Origin: Halovenus carboxidivorans
GTDB taxonomy: Archaea > Halobacteriota > Halobacteria > Halobacteriales > Haloarculaceae
Assembly (NCBI RefSeq): GCF_009831575.1
Contig: NZ_WUUT01000002.1
Coordinates: 248,001 to 312,000, forward strand
Direction: 5' to 3'
Length of the DNA: 64,000 nt
The position numbers and the translations under genes were made by a program. This document shows, one piece after another, positions 50,931 through 57,091 of this stretch. Numbering within the stretch: the first letter of the stretch is position 1; each line of letters begins with the position of its first letter. The notes under the pieces are model-generated. The model was not told the origin of the DNA. It searched no databases and saw only the letters and a list, made by a program, of their open reading frames with translations.

Positions 50931-50949
50931 AAGTCTTCGTCTCCGAGAG

Positions 50950-50957
50950 TCTTTAAC
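50950..50957 (+). promoter_or_regulatory. TATA box of dinB
   Basis: CTTTAACC, centred 28 bp before the ATG at 50981; dinB thus has its own leaderless promoter, separate from the upstream structured region. Confidence 0.6.
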
Positions 50958-50980
50958 CGCACAGCGACGAATAGACCCGT

Positions 50981-52186
50981 ATGGAGCGGGGCCGACTGCC
51001 CGGCGTTTCGGCGCCCGAGCAGATTGTCTGTCACGCCGACATGGACTGCTTTTACGCCGCCTGCGAGCGGCTTCGCGAGCCCGCGCTGCGCGGCGAACCC
51101 GTCGTGGTCGGCATGGGCTACGAGCCCGGGACGACAAACGGTGCGGTCGCAACGGCCAGTTACGAGGCCCGGGAGTTCGGTGTCGAGAGCGCGCAGGCGA
51201 TTTCGGAGGCGCTCGAACTGCTCCCCCGGAAGATCGACGCCGCCCGCAACGGCGATTCGGTGGCGGAGGCCGGCTTCTATCGACCGGTCGACATGGAGTA
51301 CTACGAGTCAGTCGCGGCGGACGTTCGCGAGATTCTCCACGAGCACGCCGAGACGGTCCGCGAGGTCAGTATCGACGAGGCGTACCTGGATCTCACCGAC
51401 CGGGTCGACTGGGCGGACGTCGAGGAGTTCGGCCGACGGCTCAAAGCCACAATCGAGTCGGAAGTCGGCGTCACGGCGAGTCTCGGTATCGCGCCGACGA
51501 TGAGCGCGGCGAAAGTCGCGAGCGATCACGACAAGCCCGACGGGCTGGTCGTGGTCGAGCCCGGGGAAGTCCGTGCCTTCCTCGCGGACCTTCCGGTCGA
51601 GGACGTTCACGGCGTCGGTCCGGTGACGGCCGCACGCATGCGCGAACTCGGCATCGACGCGGCCGGTGACCTCGCGGCGGCTGATCCGGCCACGCTGGAG
51701 TCGGAGTTCGGCGAGCGGGGCCGTCGCGTCCACCGGTTCGCGCGTGGAGAGGACGAACGCGCTGTCGAACCGAAGGGCCGCCCCAAGAGCTTCTCCCGGG
51801 AATCCGCGTTTCACGAGCCGACTGACGACGAGACAGCGCAGTACGACCGGATCGAACGGCTGGCGACCGCAGTCGCTCAACGGGCCGAACGGCGGGACGT
51901 ACTCTACCAGACGATCGGTATCAAGGCGGTCGCGCCGCCGTTCGAGGTGCGGACCCGGGCGAGGTCGTTACCCGGACCCGTCGCGGACGAGGCCCTGCTA
52001 CAGGAGGTGGCGGCGGAGCTGTTCGGCGAATTTGCCGGCCAGCGACTCAGAAAGGTCGGTGTCCGGGTCTCGAATCTCTCCTTCGGTGCGGACGAACAGC
52101 CCTCGCTGTCCGCATTCGGCGGGGACGACGGGGAGGACCCCGACCCGGACGGGCAGCGTCAGCGGTCGTTGACCGAGTTCGAGTGA
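50981..52186 (+). CDS. dinB: DNA polymerase IV (Y family, DinB/Dbh)
   Basis: A 401-aa Y-family translesion polymerase. Catalytic carboxylates are D20 (HADMDCFYAACE) and D132-E133 (SIDEAYLDLTD). A helix-hairpin-helix thumb (VHGVGPVTAARMRELG) and little-finger domain follow. Compared with Sulfolobus Dbh it has a short acidic C-terminal tail with two PIP-like motifs, QPSLSAFG and the terminal QRSLTEFE (Q, +3 Leu, +6 Phe). The latter ends directly at the stop codon and probably binds PCNA. Confidence 0.97.
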   Translation: MERGRLPGVSAPEQIVCHADMDCFYAACERLREPALRGEPVVVGMGYEPGTTNGAVATASYEAREFGVESAQAISEALELLPRKIDAARNGDSVAEAGFYRPVDMEYYESVAADVREILHEHAETVREVSIDEAYLDLTDRVDWADVEEFGRRLKATIESEVGVTASLGIAPTMSAAKVASDHDKPDGLVVVEPGEVRAFLADLPVEDVHGVGPVTAARMRELGIDAAGDLAAADPATLESEFGERGRRVHRFARGEDERAVEPKGRPKSFSRESAFHEPTDDETAQYDRIERLATAVAQRAERRDVLYQTIGIKAVAPPFEVRTRARSLPGPVADEALLQEVAAELFGEFAGQRLRKVGVRVSNLSFGADEQPSLSAFGGDDGEDPDPDGQRQRSLTEFE

Positions 52187-52242
52187 TCGCCCGCTCGCTC
52201 CGACCGCGAGACTGAGGCGAGGATTTTTATTAGGGAATCGCG

Positions 52243-52258
52243 TTCCTCCTACGAGGAA
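52243..52258. promoter_or_regulatory. Inverted repeat at the start of the winged-helix gene
   Basis: TTCCTC/GAGGAA with a 4-bp spacer, ending on the A of the ATG at 52258. A TATA box ATTTTTATTAG lies at 52223-52233. The repeat covers the predicted transcription start, a usual place for an autoregulatory operator. Confidence 0.45.
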
Positions 52259-52779
52259 TGTCTGCCGACGACACACCAGATGACGATCACGACGCCGACG
52301 GAGCGAGGCAGGACGGCTCCGGAGACATGCGCGAAAAGCTCGAAGCGGAAGCGGATCGGGCAATCGAGCAGTTCGACGAGGGCGTCGTTGACTTGCTCTC
52401 CTGGATTCTCGAAACTGAGACACGCGCACGCATCTACATTCACCTCCGACAGCACCCAAACAGCACGAGCGACGAAATCGCCGAGGGAACCGGACTGTAC
52501 CCGAGTACGGTACGGGAGGCGTTGGCGGCGCTCCACGAGGACGACACCGTCCAGCGCTCGAAACGAGAGAGCGACGGAGCCGGAAACAACCCCTACGAGT
52601 ACAGCGCGGTCCCGCCGAGTGATCTGATCGGCGGCATCGTCGACGACGTACAGGAGCACATGAACGCGGTGTTCAACCTCGACCAGTATCTCGACGGCGA
52701 CGGTACCGACGACGAACCGATACGGATCACCGTCACCGAGGAAGGTGACGATGCGGAAGACGACGGAGCCGAGACGTAG
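52258..52779 (+). CDS. Winged helix-turn-helix transcriptional regulator
   Basis: A 173-aa protein: acidic N-terminus, a helix (KLEAEADRAIEQFDEGVVDLLSWIL), then an ArsR/TrmB-like winged helix (ETRARIYIHLRQHPNSTSDEIAEGTGLYPSTVREALAALHEDDTVQRS, recognition helix PSTVREALAAL). The C-terminal helix-rich segment ends in an acidic tail. Haloarchaeal members of this type often repress their own gene, consistent with the inverted repeat over the start. The operon partner is unclear; coaD follows after 41 bp. Confidence 0.92.
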   Translation: MSADDTPDDDHDADGARQDGSGDMREKLEAEADRAIEQFDEGVVDLLSWILETETRARIYIHLRQHPNSTSDEIAEGTGLYPSTVREALAALHEDDTVQRSKRESDGAGNNPYEYSAVPPSDLIGGIVDDVQEHMNAVFNLDQYLDGDGTDDEPIRITVTEEGDDAEDDGAET

Positions 52780-52820
52780 AATCCGAAGCCACTAAACGTC
52801 GAGCTACCGTGCCAGGAGAT

Positions 52821-53315
52821 ATGAACGTCGCACTCGGTGGGACGTTCGATCCGGTGCACGACGGGCATCGCGCGCTGTTCCACCGTGCGTTCGAACTCGG
52901 TAGTGTGACGGTCGGACTCACCAGTGACGACCTCGCGCCGCGGACCCGTCACGAGGACCGGCCGATCCGGTCGTTCGACCGCCGCAGGCGCGCTCTCGAA
53001 GCGGAACTGCGCGAGTTCGCCGCGGAGTACGGCCGCGAGTACACCGTCCGGAAGCTCACGGAGCCGACGGGCATCGCGACCGAACCGCAGTTCGACGTGC
53101 TCGTCGTCTCGCCCGAGACGAAAACCGGGGGCAAGCGGATCAACGAGATCCGACGCGACCGGGGTCACGACCCGCTGGAACTCGAAGTGGTCGATCACGT
53201 CTACGCCGAGGACGGCGAGATTATCTCCTCGACGCGGATCGTCAACGGCGAAATCGACGAACACGGGAATCTGACGCCGGAACGGGACGGGCGAACGAGC
53301 GCCGACCTCCGGTAG
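52821..53315 (+). CDS. coaD: Phosphopantetheine adenylyltransferase (archaeal type)
   Basis: A 164-aa nucleotidyltransferase: VALGGTFDPVHDGHRALFHRAF contains the HxGH-like ATP-binding motif, and EIISSTRIVNGEI the C-terminal ISSTRI signature. It forms dephospho-CoA from 4'-phosphopantetheine. An AGGAG Shine-Dalgarno sequence 5 bp before ATG 52821 favours this codon over the GTG at 52809. The stop abuts that of the convergent TFB-like gene. Confidence 0.95.
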   Translation: MNVALGGTFDPVHDGHRALFHRAFELGSVTVGLTSDDLAPRTRHEDRPIRSFDRRRRALEAELREFAAEYGREYTVRKLTEPTGIATEPQFDVLVVSPETKTGGKRINEIRRDRGHDPLELEVVDHVYAEDGEIISSTRIVNGEIDEHGNLTPERDGRTSADLR

Positions 53316-53681
53316 TCACCAGCCCGGCGGTTCCAGCCCCGTCGCCTCTAGCTGGTCTTTCCAGTGTTGCTGGACTGCCAGTCGTGAGACGCCGACAGCC
53401 TCGGCGACGGCGGTCTGTGAGCGTTGCTCGCCGGCGATGAGCGCGCCGACGTACAGCGACGAGGCGACCCGCGCCCGTTTCGAGCGTTCCGACTCCGGCA
53501 CCGTCGAGAGGAAGACATCGCGGGCCTGCGTCCGGGCGTCAGTGCCGAGGTCGAGGCTGTCAGCGGCGGTTTCGAGGGCATCCAGCCACTCCGCGTTATC
53601 GAGTTCGTCGCTGGCGCGGTACACACCCGGTCTGTTGGGTACGGGGAGATATAAATACTCGCCGGCAAGCGACACGTTCAT
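53316..53681 (-). CDS. Mini-TFB: single cyclin-fold protein related to transcription factor B
   Basis: A 121-aa protein, about one third of a normal TFB. It lacks the N-terminal zinc ribbon and B-finger and one cyclin repeat. WLDALETAADSLDLGTDARTQARDVFLSTVPE and KRARVASSLYVGALIAGEQRSQTAVAEAVGVSRLAVQQHWKDQLE resemble the second TFB cyclin repeat with its BRE-contacting HTH. The start ATG 53681 is chosen because the extension to 53732 runs into the tRNA region. It sits next to tRNA-Leu on the core side; similar TFB-family proteins exist in haloarchaea, function unknown. Confidence 0.78.
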   Translation of the reverse strand: MNVSLAGEYLYLPVPNRPGVYRASDELDNAEWLDALETAADSLDLGTDARTQARDVFLSTVPESERSKRARVASSLYVGALIAGEQRSQTAVAEAVGVSRLAVQQHWKDQLEATGLEPPGW

Positions 53682-53708
53682 TTGGCGGGGGTCAGAATGA
53701 GAGCATGC

Positions 53709-53793
53709 GCGCGGGTAACCGAGCCAGGCCAAAGGTGCAGCGCTTAGGACGCTGTCCCGTAGGGGTCCGCCGGTTCAAATCCGGTCCCGCGCA
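53709..53793 (+). tRNA. tRNA-Leu (anticodon UAG)
   Basis: An 85-nt class II tRNA without encoded CCA. The acceptor stem GCGCGGG (53709-53715) pairs with CCCGCGC (53786-53792), followed by discriminator A. The anticodon stem CAGCG/CGCTG encloses loop CTTAGGA, giving anticodon TAG at 53745-53747. The long variable arm contains CCC/GGG. The T arm is CCGG/CCGG around TTCAAAT. It reads CUN codons and is the apparent integration target of the element that follows. Confidence 0.97.
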
Positions 53794-53849
53794 CTCAGAT
53801 CGGGTGTTTCAGACGCCCTTCGGCCTGTTTTCACCTCGGCTGGTAAGAA

Positions 53850-55016
53850 ATGGAACATGAGTTACCCCTGACACTCTCGCGCTGTCCAGAGATGGAGGGT
53901 GCGGAGATCGACCTTGATCGTGGTATAGTGGTAATTCCGAAATCGCATGAAGGCTGGCTTAACGACAAGCAACTCATCAACTATAGACAACACAGAGTCC
54001 AATTCCTGTCATGGCTGTGGAACGTTGGGAAGGACCCAGAGAGTGCTACCGGCTACTCAGAGTACACAGTGTACGGTAGCGCCTATCGAACCGCGCGTTT
54101 CGATAAGTGGCGCTGGGAGCATTGTGGCGGGTACTCGATGCCCCCTTCCGAGGAGGAAGCCCAGGCGTTTGTCGAGTGGCTCGCCTACGAATACGATCAA
54201 TCGGAAACAGCGAAAGGGAAGCTCCAGGAAGGGGCTATGCGCTACAACAAGTGGCTCCAGCATGAGAAGGGCTACGACGAATGGGAGTACGACTACAAGT
54301 TCGATAGCTCCGGTGGGAATCACCAGCCCCAAGACTTCCTGAGCAGAGAAGAACGCCAAAAGATCAGACAGGCGGTCCTCACTATCGGCGAAGTTCCGTC
54401 TCCAGGGAACGTGCAAGGTGAGGAACGCGAGGGTTGGCTAACACATCTCGGTCACTTGCTGAACAAACCGAGAGACGCGATTGATGATAGCGATTGGGAG
54501 GTGGTCGAAGGTTGGAAAGAGCCATCGCTTGTGAGCGTGAGCCTTGATGCTGGTCTCCGGCCCGCTGAAGTTCGAAAGGCATCTACCCAGTGGGTCGATC
54601 TACAGAATGGTGTTCTACGTATTCCGAAAGAGGACTCATCGAAGAACGTCGGAAACTGGACAGTCAGCCTGAAAGACGAAACCACGGCCTATATTGAACG
54701 CTGGCTGGATGAACGCGAACGATACGAGAGATACGAAGATACGGATGCTCTCTGGCTCACTGCTCGGGGTAATCGCTACGGGTCCAAGAGCCTACGTCGA
54801 TTACTTCACCGCCTGTGCGACGAAGCAGGAATAGAAACTGCGAACCGGAAGATGAGTTGGTACACCATCCGTCACAGTGTCGGGACGTATATGGCAAAAG
54901 AACGTGGATTAGCGGCGGCAAAAGCACAACTCCGCCATCGTAATCCGATGACGACTATGAAGTATGACCAAGTTCCAGTAGAGGATCGACGAGACGCACT
55001 CGACCGGATGGGATAA
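53850..55016 (+). CDS. int: Tyrosine-family site-specific integrase
   Basis: A 388-aa tyrosine recombinase. Catalytic residues seen are R237 (GLRPAEV), R341 in WYTIRHSVG (Y338 replaces the usual His of HxxR), H363 (LRHRNP) and the nucleophile Y372 (MTTMKYDQV). Its N-terminal part holds a SAM-like core-binding domain (AFVEWLAYEYDQSETAKGKL). The gene starts 57 nt after tRNA-Leu and is oriented away from it, the arrangement of elements integrating at tRNA 3' ends. It appears intact. Confidence 0.95.
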   Translation: MEHELPLTLSRCPEMEGAEIDLDRGIVVIPKSHEGWLNDKQLINYRQHRVQFLSWLWNVGKDPESATGYSEYTVYGSAYRTARFDKWRWEHCGGYSMPPSEEEAQAFVEWLAYEYDQSETAKGKLQEGAMRYNKWLQHEKGYDEWEYDYKFDSSGGNHQPQDFLSREERQKIRQAVLTIGEVPSPGNVQGEEREGWLTHLGHLLNKPRDAIDDSDWEVVEGWKEPSLVSVSLDAGLRPAEVRKASTQWVDLQNGVLRIPKEDSSKNVGNWTVSLKDETTAYIERWLDERERYERYEDTDALWLTARGNRYGSKSLRRLLHRLCDEAGIETANRKMSWYTIRHSVGTYMAKERGLAAAKAQLRHRNPMTTMKYDQVPVEDRRDALDRMG

Positions 55017-55179
55017 GAGCAGTTCCTTCGCTTTTCTCATTTTTCTTGTCTCCTAAACAACGGGACTGACAGCACCCGGTGCGGCGCAGAGATGACTCCC
55101 CAGCCACGCTACCTTTGTCCACGAAGCTCTCGTTTCAACACTCCCGAAAGTTCTGCTCCTCGGAAAGCTCCTCGAATAC

Positions 55180-55647
55180 ATGGTTCTCCAGGCCGTATAC
55201 GCCAGTATGAGTGTATTCGAGAGCGATGAGCGAACGGACAACCCGACAGTCATCACAGACAGCCTACTCATCCATCCAGAGGATCATGCGGAGTGGATGG
55301 ACGGGATGCGGACGATCTTCCGCTTACACACGCTGTTGGTTGTTCAGAATCTGGCCACGAAACAGGGAGATCGTGTGAACGGCCGAATGGTCTACCGAGA
55401 ACTCAACCGGATCTACGAGGACGAGGAGATCTATCGTCAGCGCGTGTACGACGCTCTCGACTGGCACGTTGAGCACAACCTCCTCACCCGGCGAGACATC
55501 GGTCCCGGCGGAAAGGTCGTCCACTCGTACCAGTTGACACCCCACGGGAAGGGCGTCTTGAAGCGCCACGCCGAACTGATACTCGGCATGATCAACGGTG
55601 AAGACTACGAAACCATCGTCCATGAAGGGCTGGACCTGTCTGAATGA
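55180..55647 (+). CDS. PadR-like winged-helix regulator of the element
   Basis: A 155-aa protein (146 aa if the ATG at 55207 is used). A winged helix is recognisable in GRMVYRELNRIYEDEEIYRQRVYDALDWHVEHNLLTRR, followed by a wing-like VVHSYQLTPHGKGVLKRHAELI, matching PadR-type regulators common in haloarchaeal viruses and plasmids. The N-terminal helix HAEWMDGMRTIFRLHTLLVVQNLATKQGD is typical of them. It may control lysogeny or replication genes of the element. Confidence 0.82.
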   Translation: MVLQAVYASMSVFESDERTDNPTVITDSLLIHPEDHAEWMDGMRTIFRLHTLLVVQNLATKQGDRVNGRMVYRELNRIYEDEEIYRQRVYDALDWHVEHNLLTRRDIGPGGKVVHSYQLTPHGKGVLKRHAELILGMINGEDYETIVHEGLDLSE

Positions 55648-55783
55648 CGTAGCAGTCTCCTTGGTTGTTATCAAAGTTCTTATACTATTTCCCGTGCTAA
55701 CATAACTCACAAAATCGGGGAACATAGCACACCGTGAGCCACAGGTATCGCCTACAGAACAGCCCTGACGAAACCAGCGAACG

Positions 55784-56509
55784 ATGGGAAACGATACGAA
55801 TCGGACAGACACAGGAGCACCGACAGACCAGTACGAGACGAAGGGGTCACTGAACATGTACCTGGTAGGGTCTACCCTCCAGAAAGCGATCCGGCGAGGT
55901 GACCGGGAGCTTGCGGCCTTCTCAGCGTTTGAGCTCCTTCGAAGCGGGATGGACGGATTCTTCCACTCAAGAGTGTCCACCATCCTGCTTGAGGATCTAC
56001 GTCTGCGGCCAGCAGAGGCGCACCTCCTACCAGCGATCAAGCGCCTCCAGGATATGATGAACGGCGTGTTCGAGGACAACGAAGGGATGCGGATCTCAGC
56101 AGGGATGCGAATCGCCTCGCTGATGGCGGAAGCCGAGTCGTCGAGGGAGCTACTCCCGATGAAGAACTGGTGGATCGCCCTCGCGGAAGACCGGCTGGAG
56201 GCTATCGAGAACGGTGACGTACCCGAACATAGCTTCCCAATAGACGACAAGCTGGATGAGATCGAGTACGTCGTAGCGGACCAACATACGGCTCGCGGCT
56301 CACGCGCGGGCCGAGGGACGGCACACTACCTGATCGAGGCGGCAAGGACGAGCGACCCCTCCAACCTGGAGACTCGGTACAAGCGACTGCTCTTGGAACA
56401 CGAACTCGGAAAGAACGTTTCGGATGAACAGGTAGAACACTCGATTGAACCCGTTCCAGACGACGAGCCGTGGGAGCACTCGCGGGAGGTTGGCTTCCCA
56501 AGGCACTGA
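55784..56509 (+). CDS. Element protein resembling the C-terminal domain of RarA/MgsA/WRNIP1
   Basis: A 241-aa protein, mainly helical. Residues ~22-125 (MYLVGSTLQKAIRRGDRELA, AFELLRSGMDGFFHSRVSTI, LEDLRLRPAEAH, MRIASLMAEAESSRELLPM) resemble the helical tetramerisation domain after the AAA+ module in RarA-type replication ATPases, but no Walker motifs exist here. This similarity is from pattern, not a search. A CTTATACTATTT box at 55678-55689 may be a promoter. The acidic tail contains PVPDDEPWEHS. It could contact replication machinery; otherwise unknown. Confidence 0.65.
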   Translation: MGNDTNRTDTGAPTDQYETKGSLNMYLVGSTLQKAIRRGDRELAAFSAFELLRSGMDGFFHSRVSTILLEDLRLRPAEAHLLPAIKRLQDMMNGVFEDNEGMRISAGMRIASLMAEAESSRELLPMKNWWIALAEDRLEAIENGDVPEHSFPIDDKLDEIEYVVADQHTARGSRAGRGTAHYLIEAARTSDPSNLETRYKRLLLEHELGKNVSDEQVEHSIEPVPDDEPWEHSREVGFPRH

Positions 56510-56799
56510 ATAGCTACGGGGTTGACCCCCCTCGAAATCCGCCCCACTAAAGGATGGTTGCGGCCCGCTGTCGCGTTGGAGCCACTTCTATACACACTCC
56601 ATTTTGTACGGTCGGTCGTCCCGATGACTCATACAGTCGAAACAGGATAACAAATCGAAAGGCGTGAGAGGGGTAGAGTCTGAGGAATCGATAATTACAT
56701 GGGTCGGACGGGCCGTTTGCTCTCTCACTTCCAGATCACTGCGCCGAGCCGACCTGAGCGTGAAAACTGGTATTAATAGTCCGTCCCCTTCGTACAGAT
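56510..56799. other. Non-coding stretch in the element
   Basis: 290 bp between the RarA-tail-like gene and the microprotein gene. It contains the TATA box of the microprotein and no convincing gene. An 85-codon frame starting at 56664 runs out of frame across the microprotein gene and looks non-coding. Confidence 0.6.
56771..56779 (+). promoter_or_regulatory. TATA box of the 42-aa RHH-like gene
   Basis: TATTAATAG, centred 25 bp before the ATG at 56800; gives a leaderless transcript and supports the very short gene. Confidence 0.6.
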
Positions 56800-56928
56800 A
56801 TGGATACTACCGTGAGCCTAAACGAATCCACACGGGATGCCCTCCAAGCGGTAAAAGAGGAACAGTCACTCCCGCACTACGATGCGACTGTCTCGTGGCT
56901 CATCGAGGAGGTGAACAGTAACAACTGA
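56800..56928 (+). CDS. 42-aa ribbon-helix-helix-like microprotein
   Basis: ATG 56800 to TGA 56928. The protein MDTTVSLNESTRDALQAVKE... continues with EQSLPHYDATVSWLIEEVN. This has the pattern of a minimal ribbon-helix-helix: strand TVSLNES, helix TRDALQAVKEEQ, turn, helix DATVSWLIEEV. Such proteins act as dimeric DNA-binding regulators or antitoxins. It has a good TATA box. No toxin gene is adjacent, so a plasmid copy-control or repressor role is more likely (inference). Confidence 0.65.
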   Translation: MDTTVSLNESTRDALQAVKEEQSLPHYDATVSWLIEEVNSNN

Positions 56929-56944
56929 TCGGTAGGCTGGAAGC

Positions 56945-57042
56945 CGCCGAGCATAAGGGAGGGTGCTCGGCGTTCGGAGGCCGATGGGCCAGGCCGTCCG
57001 TACTCAATTTTTGGGTCCGGATGGTCTTTGAGGTTTCGCCTC
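56945..57042. other. Hairpin-rich intergenic region, possible origin or structured RNA
   Basis: Three stems in ~100 nt. CGCCGAGCA/TGCTCGGCG (56945-56953, 56964-56972) is perfect over 9 bp. ACTCAA/TTGGGT (57002-57007, 57011-57016) is extended by TCCG/CGGA, with one G-T pair. GAGG/CCTC (57030-57033, 57039-57042) closes the series. It is GC-rich unlike the neighbouring genes and lies directly before the helicase gene (start 57092). Confidence 0.5.
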
Positions 57043-57091
57043 GAACCACGGTTGCTCCGTTCCCAGCCTGTGCTGATTAAATCTATCTACG

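Noticed and set aside
50807-51034. 75-codon minus-strand frame with CLDCG upstream of dinB
   Set aside because: It starts inside dinB, has a single CxxC, and its DNA is better explained by tandem hairpins and the dinB promoter.
55694-55738. Interleaved short inverted repeats (GTGCTA/TAGCAC and CTCAC/GTGAG)
   Set aside because: Arms of 5-6 bp with long spacers are expected by chance; the two would form a pseudoknot but no other support exists.
56664-56921. 85-codon plus-strand frame across the RHH microprotein gene
   Set aside because: Arg/Ser/Cys-rich composition, no promoter at suitable distance, and it conflicts with the better supported 42-aa frame.
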